The notes under the pieces were generated by a model. That model saw only the letters and a program-made list of their open reading frames with translations, was not told the origin of the DNA and made no database searches. A program made the position numbers and the translations under genes. Of a DNA stretch of 6,155 bases, positions 1 through 5,479 are shown piece by piece; the stretch's first letter is position 1, and each line of letters begins with the position of its first letter. Origin of the DNA: Clostridiaceae bacterium (GTDB lineage: Bacteria > Bacillota > Clostridia > DSM-8532); the NCBI GenBank assembly GCA_012842645.1, contig DUSJ01000369.1, positions 1 through 6,155 on the forward strand, written 5' to 3'.

Positions 1-1308
1 AAAGAAATGATGCAGCAGCAGGAAACCGAGATAGAAAAGCAGATAGAAGAAGTGAGGAAGGATAGCGAAAAGGAAGCTCAGCGGGCTAAGGCCATTGAAG
101 AGGAAATAGCTGCGCTGAAGGAGAAGATTCTGTCCCACCAGATTAAGAATAAGGACGAACAGGCAAAAAGGGACGAACTGCATACCGATATCAACGATTA
201 CAAGGTTTCGGTCAACTCTATCATCGAAAGCAGGCAGAGCGTGGAAGAACAGATAGAGCAGCTGAACCAGGAGAAAAGCAATATTGTTGCCAATCTTGAA
301 AAACGCGAGGAAGAGAGAAAGCGTAACATTAAGAGGATTGGCGAATTGCAGGCTGAGATCGAGGGGATCGGGAAGAAGATTGTCGGACTTAAAGAAGAAA
401 AAACAGGCTGCGAGCTCAAAGCCGAGGCTGTTTCCGAAGAGATCAGGGTGCTGGAGGAAGAACTGTCCGGTATGCTTGACCAGGTAACCGGGCATAACAG
501 CGCCATCCTCGCGCTCCAGGAGGGGCAGGGACGTCTTGAGGCCAGGAAAGCGAAGATGGAAAGCGAGCTTGAGACCTTCCAGAACAGGCTTTGGGACGAG
601 TATGGCCTTACATACGGCAATGCCCTTGAAATCAGGCGGGAGATCAGCAACGTAAGGGCAGTTCAGGCCAGAATAAATGAACTCAAGACCGAGATCAGGG
701 AGCTGGGACCTGTGAACGTGGCAGCCATTGAAGACTATGCGAAGACAAAGGAACGTTATAATTTCATGAAAACCCAGCACGATGACCTGGTCCAGGCGGA
801 AGAAAAGCTGAGGCGGGTCATCCATGACATAACCAACGTAATGAAGAAACAGTTCGTTGAGCAGTTTGAGATAATAAACAGGAACTTCAGCGAAGTTTTC
901 AGGGAACTTTTCGAAGGCGGATACGCCGAGGTCCAGCTTGCGGACCCGGAAAATGTGCTGGAGAGCAATATTGAAATAATCGTGCAGCCTCCGGGTAAAA
1001 AGCTTCAGAACATGATGCTGCTGTCCGGAGGAGAAAAGACGCTGGTCGCAATAGCCCTTATCTTCGCGATCCTGAAGATGCGGCCCGCTCCTTTTTACAT
1101 ACTCGACGAGATCGAATCGTCGCTTGACGACGCCAATGTGTATAAGTTTGCCGACTACCTGAAACGATATACCGACAGGCTGCAGTTCATCCTGATAACA
1201 CACAGGAAAGGAACCATGGAGTCGGCGGATATCCTGTACGGGGTCACAATGGAAGAGCATGGGGTATCCAAGGTCGTGTCCATGTGCATGAATGGCGATA
1301 CCATGTAA
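1..1308 (+). CDS. smc: Chromosome segregation/condensation protein SMC, C-terminal part (5' end outside window)
   Basis: SMC forms the ATP-driven core of the bacterial condensin (with ScpA and ScpB) that organises and helps segregate the chromosome. The frame is open from base 1, so the gene begins upstream; 435 codons are present, about the last third of a typical ~1190-residue SMC, starting after the hinge. Counting codons from base 1, residues 1 to about 190 are a Glu/Lys/Gln-rich coiled coil. The head-proximal landmark LWDEYGLTY is at 197–205 and GPVN at about 236. The C-terminal ABC half-head follows: signature LSGGEKTL at 341–348, Walker B with Asp369 and catalytic Glu370 (YILDEIESSLDD), and switch His401 in ITHRKGTME. 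Walker A lies in the missing N-terminal half. The Walker B/D-loop reads EIESSLDDAN where many SMCs have EIDAALDEAN, a mild variant. The gene ends with TAA, 102 bases before ftsY, the usual Firmicute neighbour. Identity is very secure. Confidence 0.97.
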   Translation, partial: KEMMQQQETEIEKQIEEVRKDSEKEAQRAKAIEEEIAALKEKILSHQIKNKDEQAKRDELHTDINDYKVSVNSIIESRQSVEEQIEQLNQEKSNIVANLEKREEERKRNIKRIGELQAEIEGIGKKIVGLKEEKTGCELKAEAVSEEIRVLEEELSGMLDQVTGHNSAILALQEGQGRLEARKAKMESELETFQNRLWDEYGLTYGNALEIRREISNVRAVQARINELKTEIRELGPVNVAAIEDYAKTKERYNFMKTQHDDLVQAEEKLRRVIHDITNVMKKQFVEQFEIINRNFSEVFRELFEGGYAEVQLADPENVLESNIEIIVQPPGKKLQNMMLLSGGEKTLVAIALIFAILKMRPAPFYILDEIESSLDDANVYKFADYLKRYTDRLQFILITHRKGTMESADILYGVTMEEHGVSKVVSMCMNGDTM

Positions 1309-1343
1309 AACGCGAGCTGAATCCGTGCTCCGTTTAAATCGCA

Positions 1344-1359
1344 TGCCGGCACGCCGGCA
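1344..1359. repeat. Short GC-rich inverted repeat between smc and ftsY
   Basis: The arms TGCCGGC and GCCGGCA are perfectly complementary and separated by two bases, so as RNA they could form a 6-bp stem with a 4-base loop. No T-run follows, so it is not a standard intrinsic terminator. It lies just upstream of a TATAAT-like hexamer and could be a weak terminator, a protein site or chance. Function unknown. Confidence 0.4.
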
Positions 1360-1373
1360 GTGAAATACTTGTA

Positions 1374-1379
1374 TATAAT
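1374..1379 (+). promoter_or_regulatory. Possible -10 element ahead of ftsY
   Basis: A perfect TATAAT lies 31 bases upstream of the ftsY start codon in the smc–ftsY gap. No recognisable -35 sequence sits 16–18 bases upstream, where the GC-rich inverted repeat lies instead. A TG pair is nearby but one base off the extended -10 register. It may give ftsY its own weak promoter besides read-through from smc. Confidence 0.3.
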
Positions 1380-1410
1380 CACTATTGAATGAAATAGAAA
1401 GGGAAATGAT

Positions 1411-2505
1411 ATGGCTAAGGGTAAATGGTTCAGCTGGGGCAAAAAAAAGGATACGGAGCCGGAAGATATAAATGCCGGCCAGGCTGATTCAAATACTGAT
1501 ATGAATAATGAAGCCGGCAATGAAACCGATATTGAAACCAATGAGCCAGCCGATGCTCAGCCCGAACAGGATACTGCCGGGAAACCAAGGACCGGGTTTT
1601 TTGAAAAGCTTATGGGCGGGCTTAAAAAGACAAGGGAGTCCATAACCCAGAAGATAGACCAGGTACTGGTATCCCTCGGGAAGGTGGATGAAGAGCTTTT
1701 TGAAGAGCTTGAGGAAATCCTTATCACCGCAGATATGGGCATGGAAACATCGCTGAAGATAATATCCGAGCTCAGGGAAAAGGTAAAAAAGGAGAAAATC
1801 GCCGATCCCGGCGGGGTACGCCAGGCCATCAGGGATATAATAACTGAAAAGCTTACAGACAAGAACACATCGCTGAAACTTGACACGAAGCCATCGGTAA
1901 TAGTCGTCATAGGGGTCAACGGTGTAGGGAAAACGACATCCATCGGAAAAATAGCCCACTGGCTCAGGTCGGAGGGGAAGAAGGTAACAATAGCCGCAGC
2001 CGATACCTTCAGGGCTGCCGCTATCGATCAGCTTGAAATATGGGCCAAAAGGGCCGGCGCTGACATAATAAAGCATTCCGAGGGATCAGACCCGTCGGCT
2101 GTGGTTTTTGACGCCATCAACCACTGCAAGTCAAAAGGAGCGGACGTGCTGATCTGCGATACTGCAGGAAGGCTCCATACCAAAAAGAACCTGATGGAAG
2201 AACTGAAAAAGATTTTCCGTATAATAAAAAGAGAACTCCCGGATGCCGATATGGAGACACTGCTGGTCCTGGATGCCACAACGGGGCAGAACGCTGTTTC
2301 CCAGGCCAGGACCTTCTCCGAGGTGTCCGAACTGACAGGCATTGTCCTGACCAAGCTTGACGGTACCGCCAAAGGCGGGATCATAGTCTCCATAAAGTCT
2401 GAACTGGATGTTCCGGTCAAGTTCATAGGAGTCGGGGAACAAATGGACGACCTGCAGCCCTTTAATCCTGCCGAGTTTGCAAGTGCATTGTTTGGCGGCG
2501 ATTAG
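1411..2505 (+). CDS. ftsY: Signal recognition particle receptor FtsY (SRP GTPase)
   Basis: FtsY is the membrane-associated receptor for the signal recognition particle. It pairs with Ffh, and reciprocal GTP hydrolysis hands ribosome–nascent-chain complexes to SecYEG. The 364-residue product has an acidic, low-complexity A region (about residues 10–58, rich in Asp, Glu, Asn), then an amphipathic membrane-targeting segment GFFEKLMGGLKKTRESI at 62–78. In the N domain, ILITADMG is at 103–110. The G domain has P-loop GVNGVGKT at 168–175, DTFRAAA at 198–204, DTAGR at 250–254, guanine-specificity TKLDG at 314–318 followed by TAKGG, and the closing GVGEQMDDLQPF at 340–351. All GTPase motifs are intact. 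There is no signal peptide or transmembrane segment, as expected. The ATG is preceded by AGAAAGGGA with about 7 bases spacing. It follows smc in the same direction, and ffh is not in the window. The length is slightly above the ~330 residues common in Firmicutes because of the A region. Confidence 0.98.
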   Translation: MAKGKWFSWGKKKDTEPEDINAGQADSNTDMNNEAGNETDIETNEPADAQPEQDTAGKPRTGFFEKLMGGLKKTRESITQKIDQVLVSLGKVDEELFEELEEILITADMGMETSLKIISELREKVKKEKIADPGGVRQAIRDIITEKLTDKNTSLKLDTKPSVIVVIGVNGVGKTTSIGKIAHWLRSEGKKVTIAAADTFRAAAIDQLEIWAKRAGADIIKHSEGSDPSAVVFDAINHCKSKGADVLICDTAGRLHTKKNLMEELKKIFRIIKRELPDADMETLLVLDATTGQNAVSQARTFSEVSELTGIVLTKLDGTAKGGIIVSIKSELDVPVKFIGVGEQMDDLQPFNPAEFASALFGGD

Positions 2506-2528
2506 CGGACCACAAGGTTCTCGCTCCA

Positions 2529-2563
2529 GAGTGAAGCAAAGGGACGGTTCCTCTGCTTCATTC
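2529..2563. repeat. REP-like imperfect hairpin downstream of ftsY
   Basis: GAAGCA (2533–2538) pairs with TGCTTC (2554–2559). The stem extends outward through T–A, G·T, A–T and G–C to 2529/2563, and inward, past one A/C mismatch, through the core GGGACGGTTCC. An alternative pairing joins CAAAGGG (2537–2543) to CCCTTTG (2564–2570). No T-run follows directly (TTAAAATAAT comes after), so it is a poor intrinsic terminator, although it is the only candidate ending ftsY transcription. From memory, GGGACGGTTC-type cores are common in dispersed palindromes of Clostridia and resemble repeats mobilised by REP-associated tyrosine transposases. I cannot confirm that from this window. Confidence 0.5.
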
Positions 2564-2578
2564 CCCTTTGTTAAAATA

Positions 2579-2606
2579 ATATCAAAATACAACTTGACTT
2601 TGATAT
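2579..2606. promoter_or_regulatory. Inverted repeat around the -35 box of the serA leader promoter (possible operator)
   Basis: ATATCAAA (2579–2586) and TTTGATAT (2599–2606) are perfect inverted arms separated by 12 bases. The right arm overlaps the last base of the -35 hexamer TTGACT. A symmetrical site over a -35 element is a typical place for a dimeric repressor. A TATCA half-site recurs over the -10 at 2617–2621. The region is AT-rich, so chance is possible. No regulator is known. Confidence 0.35.
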
Positions 2607-2622
2607 AGTAAAGATGTATCAT
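2594..2622 (+). promoter_or_regulatory. Sigma-A-type promoter of the glycine riboswitch–serA transcript
   Basis: The -35 TTGACT (2594–2599) and -10 TATCAT (2617–2622) are separated by exactly 17 bases, and each matches consensus at five of six positions. Transcription should start near 2629–2630, about 14 bases before the riboswitch kink-turn. This is the best promoter in the window and fits a transcript carrying the whole riboswitch and serA. Confidence 0.75.
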
Positions 2623-2642
2623 GTTGCTATCAGTTTAATAAA

Positions 2643-2807
2643 GACGGATGATGGATTAGGGAGAGTGGCTTTTTAAAGCACACCGAAGGAGTAAAGCTCT
2701 CAGGTAAAAAAGACCTAAGCCGGACGATTCTCTGGAGAGACCTGTAAAGGCGCCGAAGGGGCAAATCCATTAAGGATGACACTCTCAGGCAAAAGGACAG
2801 AGAGAAT
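2643..2807 (+). promoter_or_regulatory. Tandem glycine riboswitch (two aptamers with leader kink-turn)
   Basis: Two consecutive glycine aptamers are visible. Aptamer I has P1 (TTAGG 2656–2660 with CCTAA 2714–2718), P2 (GAGAG 2661–2665 with CTCTC 2697–2701), and the conserved ACCGAAGGAGTAAA and CTCTCAGG core. Aptamer II has P1 (ATTCTCT 2727–2733 with AGAGAAT 2801–2807), P2 (GAGAG 2735–2739 with CTCTC 2782–2786), and GCCGAAGGGGCAAA plus CTCAGGCAAAAGGACAG. The leader and linker can form the kink-turn of full-length glycine riboswitches: C2645/G2646 with C2725/G2726, a three-base bulge, then tandem G2650·A2724 and A2651·G2723. The RNA would bind glycine and control serA downstream. Whether it turns expression on or off cannot be settled by eye. 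Confidence 0.95.
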
Positions 2808-2838
2808 ATAAGCATGAGGATCGTGCTCATGTTTATAT
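2806..2838 (+). terminator. AT-rich hairpin directly after aptamer II, possible first terminator or switching helix
   Basis: ATATAAGCATGAG (2806–2818) pairs with CTCATGTTTATAT (2826–2838) along 13 positions with a single G·U pair and a 7-base loop. The T-rich stretch TGTTTTCT follows, interrupted by one G, so it could act as an imperfect terminator. Its 5' arm overlaps the last two bases of the aptamer II P1 strand. GAGA just before it can also pair with TCTC at 2844–2847, which would lengthen the hairpin at the expense of P1. It is therefore a candidate part of the expression platform. Confidence 0.5.
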
Positions 2839-2852
2839 TGTTTTCTCCGGAG

Positions 2853-2880
2853 AAGTCAAACATAAAAGTTTGACTTTTTT
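2853..2880 (+). terminator. Intrinsic terminator in the serA leader
   Basis: AAGTCAAAC (2853–2861) and GTTTGACTT (2868–2876) form a perfect 9-bp stem with loop ATAAAA, running into six T residues (2875–2880). This is a canonical rho-independent terminator between the riboswitch and serA. serA expression from the upstream promoter must pass it, so it is the likely point of transcriptional control. I found no clear antiterminator strand complementary to either arm. Confidence 0.8.
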
Positions 2881-2952
2881 CTCATTATTAATAATCTGCG
2901 GCATATCAGCGGACAGGAAGCTGAACGCGCGGTTTTCTTAGGAGGTTGAACA

Positions 2953-4560
2953 ATGGCAAAAATAATCGTAACAGACAAAATGGCATCAAACGGGATCGAG
3001 TACCTGAAAAGCAAAGGATTCGAAGTAGATACACCATTTGGTATTTCGCCTGAGGAGCTTGCAAAAATCATTGACCAGTATGACGCTATCATTGTCAGAA
3101 GCGCTACAAAAGTAAAAGGTGACGTTTTGGCAAATGCAAAGAACCTTAAAGTTGCCGGACGCGCCGGAAACGGTGTTGACAACATCGATGTGCAGGAATG
3201 CACAAGACGGGGTATAACGGTTGTAAATACTCCCGACGGCAATACCATGGCTGCCGCAGAACTGACCATTGCATTGATTTTTGCTGTGTTCAGGAATGTG
3301 CCGCAGGCCTATCACGCAGCAAAAAACAGGGACTTCAGGAGAAACAGGTTTATAGGTGAGGAACTGGACGGGAAAACAGCCGGCATAATAGGGCTTGGCA
3401 AGATAGGGTCCGTTGTCGCAAGGAAGCTTCAGGGCGTAGGGATGAAGGTAATCGGCTATGACCCATATATTACCGACGAACGCATTCAAAGCCTCGGGAT
3501 CAGGAGAGCGGAAATCCTTGACGATCTTTTGAAGGTTTCAGATGTGATAACCATACATATTCCGAAAACACCGGAAAGCAAAAATCTCATCGGGGCCCGC
3601 GAGCTTGCCCTTTGCAAGAAAGGTGTCCGCATTGTGAACGTGGCCCGGGGAGGAATGATAGATGAAAAAGCGCTTTACGACGCTATCGTATCCGGTCATG
3701 TAGCCGGCGCGGCTCTCGACGTGCTGGAAGTTGAGCCTAATTTCACCAAGGCACCCGGGGAACAGGATTTCTGGAACCCGCTGCTCGACCTGGACCAGGT
3801 GATTTTTACTCCTCACCTTGGAGCGTCCACAAAGGAAGCCAGCCTGAACTGTTCGCTGGGGGTCGCCAAAAACGTTGAAGCCGTTTTGAACGGAGAACTT
3901 GTGGCGGCAGTGAATATGCCCCCGATAACGGGTGACCTGGACGAACTGAGGCCCTATATAAGCCTTGGCGAGAAACTGGGAGCTATTTATTACCAGGCTG
4001 AACAGGAACGAGTTGAAAAGATAGAGATAACCTACAGCGGTGACCTGGTTGACAAACCTACCAAGCCTATCACATTGGCCGTTATAAAGGGCTTCCTATC
4101 TGTTGTCAGCCAGGATGAGGTCAACTACGTCAATGCCCAGCTAAAGCTTGCCGAAATGGGTGTCGAGCTTGTTGAAAGCAAGTCAAGCCAGCTTGAAAAG
4201 TACACCAACCTTATCACCGTCAAGTTCTACCGGAAGAGCAACGCCATATCCGTGTCAGGGACTGTATTCGCAGTGGATACAATCCGTATCGTGGACTTCT
4301 TCGGCTATACACTCGACTTTGAACCCACCAGGCATGTTCTTGCCCTTCAGAACGTGGATATCCCGGGTATTATCGGCAAGGTCGGCACGCTTCTTGGACA
4401 GAACAATATAAATATAGCTGCAATGCAATGGAGCAGGAGTCCGCGGTCCAACAACAAGGCAGTATCGTTCGTCAGCGTTGACAGTGATGTTCCGCCTGAG
4501 CTTCTTGACCAACTCCGCGCCATTGACGGAATACTTAAGGTATCCAAGCTCAGCTTTTGA
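2953..4560 (+). CDS. serA: D-3-phosphoglycerate dehydrogenase SerA, long form with ACT domain
   Basis: SerA oxidises 3-phosphoglycerate to 3-phosphohydroxypyruvate with NAD, the committed step of serine (and then glycine and cysteine) synthesis in the cytoplasm. The 535-residue protein has the split substrate-binding domain with the nucleotide-binding domain inserted. NAD motif GLGKIG is at 147–152, with ribose-binding Asp170 in GYDPY. The catalytic set is Arg232 (NVARGG), Glu261 (EVEP) and His288 (TPHLGAST). An intervening, ASB-type domain (about 325–455) and a C-terminal ACT domain (about 460–535; DIPG at 469–472, NIAA from 487) match the long form, as in Mycobacterium tuberculosis (~528 residues). 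ACT ligand positions read N467, D469 and N487, so serine feedback is plausible but unproven. The Glu261–His288 spacing (27) is longer than in E. coli (23) or human (18). Start: ATG seven bases after AGGAGG (2940–2945). It lies downstream of a glycine riboswitch; serC and serB are not in the window. Confidence 0.97.
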   Translation: MAKIIVTDKMASNGIEYLKSKGFEVDTPFGISPEELAKIIDQYDAIIVRSATKVKGDVLANAKNLKVAGRAGNGVDNIDVQECTRRGITVVNTPDGNTMAAAELTIALIFAVFRNVPQAYHAAKNRDFRRNRFIGEELDGKTAGIIGLGKIGSVVARKLQGVGMKVIGYDPYITDERIQSLGIRRAEILDDLLKVSDVITIHIPKTPESKNLIGARELALCKKGVRIVNVARGGMIDEKALYDAIVSGHVAGAALDVLEVEPNFTKAPGEQDFWNPLLDLDQVIFTPHLGASTKEASLNCSLGVAKNVEAVLNGELVAAVNMPPITGDLDELRPYISLGEKLGAIYYQAEQERVEKIEITYSGDLVDKPTKPITLAVIKGFLSVVSQDEVNYVNAQLKLAEMGVELVESKSSQLEKYTNLITVKFYRKSNAISVSGTVFAVDTIRIVDFFGYTLDFEPTRHVLALQNVDIPGIIGKVGTLLGQNNINIAAMQWSRSPRSNNKAVSFVSVDSDVPPELLDQLRAIDGILKVSKLSF

Positions 4561-4636
4561 GTGACAGACAGCTCCGGTATGGGTATTTATATATTAATTT
4601 GAAGTACATTTTTTTATAGCGTTTTGGAGGGGAGCT

Positions 4637-5278
4637 ATGGACAAAAACCTTATGGCAATTCTTGAAAAGCGTGCGGCAAGAACCATCGAAAATCTTGCAA
4701 AAAACAACATGCCGGGGTTCTATGTAAAGACCAGGGAACAGGCTGTGGAGAAAGTGGCCGAACTTATGAAAGAAGGCGAACTGGTGGCTGTAGGCGGATC
4801 GATGACATTATTCGAGACCGGCATCATAGAACACTTGAGATCCGGCAGATACAGCTTTCTCGACAGGTATATTGAAGGATTGTCAAGTGCGCAGAAGGAG
4901 GAGATTTACAGGAAATCCTTCCTGGCAGACACTTACCTGACCAGTACCAATGCCATTACTGAGGCAGGGGAACTCTATAATGTCGACGGTACCGGGAACC
5001 GTGTCGCGGCGATGATCTACGGACCCAAAAGCGTGATCGTGGTTGCCGGTATCAATAAAATAGTCAGGGATATTAACGAAGCCGTGGAGCGGGTCAGGAG
5101 GATAGCCGCGCCTGCTAATTGCACCAGGCTGGATACCGGGACCCCATGCATCAAGACAGGCTATTGCGTCAACTGCAGGAGCGAAGGCCGCATTTGCTGT
5201 TCATATACCGTACTGGGTTACCAGAGGCAGAAGGACAGGATCAAGGTAATAATCGTTGGCGAAGATCTTGGTTATTGA
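4637..5278 (+). CDS. LUD-domain protein (LutC/YkgG-like, DUF162), stand-alone with Cys-rich C-terminus
   Basis: The 213-residue protein matches the LUD (lactate utilisation) family: an N-terminal helical part (RAARTIENLAKNNM), then VKTREQAVEKVAELM, the hallmark GGSMTLFETGI at about residues 53–63, an STNAITEAGELYNVDGTGNR segment and a YGPKSVIVVAGINKIV strand-turn. In LutABC, LUD proteins accompany Fe-S lactate oxidation subunits, but single copies are common in anaerobes and their job is unknown. The C-terminus carries six cysteines, C162, C171, C177, C180, C187 and C188, in the arrangement C-x8-C-x5-C-x2-C-x6-CC, which could hold a metal or Fe-S cluster (inference). It ends ILVGE-like (VIIVGEDLGY). 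No signal peptide or membrane segment is seen. The start ATG follows GGAGGGGAG. It lies 76 bases after serA in the same direction with no clear terminator between, so co-transcription is possible. No lutA or lutB is present here. Confidence 0.85.
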   Translation: MDKNLMAILEKRAARTIENLAKNNMPGFYVKTREQAVEKVAELMKEGELVAVGGSMTLFETGIIEHLRSGRYSFLDRYIEGLSSAQKEEIYRKSFLADTYLTSTNAITEAGELYNVDGTGNRVAAMIYGPKSVIVVAGINKIVRDINEAVERVRRIAAPANCTRLDTGTPCIKTGYCVNCRSEGRICCSYTVLGYQRQKDRIKVIIVGEDLGY

Positions 5279-5304
5279 TATATAAGAAAGATGTAATAAT
5301 AAGT

Positions 5305-5348
5305 AATGGGGACATTACCCTGCCACCGGGGCAGGGTATGTTCCCATT
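5305..5348. repeat. Long near-perfect hairpin between the LUD gene and rimO (REP-like or terminator)
   Basis: AATGGGGACA (5305–5314) pairs with TGTTCCCATT (5339–5348) with one G·U. After a single bulged T (5315), TACCCTGCC (5316–5324) pairs with GGCAGGGTA (5330–5338). The result is a 19-bp stem with loop ACCGG. No T-run follows, so it is not a classic intrinsic terminator, yet it is the only structure closing the serA–LUD unit. The GGGGACATTACC core recalls dispersed clostridial palindromes, and it shares GGGAC and TTCCC words with the hairpin at 2529–2563. Confidence 0.6.
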
Positions 5349-5377
5349 TCTCATGTCATGGACCATGTCTTAGTCAC

Positions 5378-5406
5378 TGGACCGGGTCAAATGTTTATGC
5401 TATAGT
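5378..5406 (+). promoter_or_regulatory. Probable rimO promoter (extended -10)
   Basis: TATAGT (5401–5406) is preceded by TGC at 5398–5400, giving an extended -10 motif. A weak -35, TGGACC (5378–5383), lies 17 bases upstream. Transcription would start near 5413, leaving a leader of about 67 bases before rimO. The remaining intergenic bases (5349–5377 and 5413–5464) show nothing else I can support beyond short imperfect repeats. Confidence 0.55.
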
Positions 5407-5464
5407 ATGAATACGGCTTGAAAAGCTGGCAAACGACTTTTTAAAAGCGAGAGACCGAAGTCAT

Positions 5465-5471
5465 AAGGAGG
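5465..5471 (+). promoter_or_regulatory. Ribosome binding site fixing the TTG start of rimO
   Basis: AAGGAGG is a near-perfect Shine-Dalgarno sequence eight bases before the TTG at 5480. An in-frame TAA begins inside it (5465–5467), so no earlier start is possible. The first in-frame ATG lies past the conserved cysteine C12, so the TTG must be used. Confidence 0.85.
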
Positions 5472-5479
5472 ATATTAAT

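Noticed and set aside
7..9. ATG near the window start as the start of the smc gene
   Set aside because: The reading frame is open upstream, there is no ribosome binding site, and the protein lacks the SMC N-terminal head and hinge, so the gene starts outside the window.
198..650. 150-codon minus-strand frame opposite smc
   Set aside because: Its Ser/Leu-rich translation is the antisense of an acidic coiled coil, a usual artefact.
1489..2076. 195-codon open frame on the minus strand opposite ftsY
   Set aside because: It lies wholly inside the certain ftsY gene, has no recognisable domain and is a by-product of codon bias.
2131..2622. 163-codon minus-strand frame covering the ftsY end and the repeat
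   Set aside because: It overlaps ftsY and a promoter region, and shows no family resemblance.
2630..2863. 77-codon minus-strand frame across the riboswitch
   Set aside because: It is the complement of a highly conserved structured RNA; the translation is low-complexity Ser/Leu-rich.
4561..4594. GTGACA followed by TATTTA as a promoter for the LUD gene
   Set aside because: The -10 matches only half the consensus and the spacing result is easily found by chance in AT-rich DNA.
5355..5369. Imperfect dyad GTCATGG-A-CCATGTC upstream of the rimO promoter
   Set aside because: Short, with one mismatch and no context to support an operator.
5119..5373. 84-codon plus-strand frame overlapping the LUD gene end and the hairpin
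   Set aside because: It is out of frame with the well-supported LUD gene, starts inside it and runs through a palindromic repeat; no ribosome binding site or homology seen.
5435..5462. GACTT/AAGTC pairing in the rimO leader as a regulatory hairpin
   Set aside because: Only five base pairs with an 18-base loop; not convincing.
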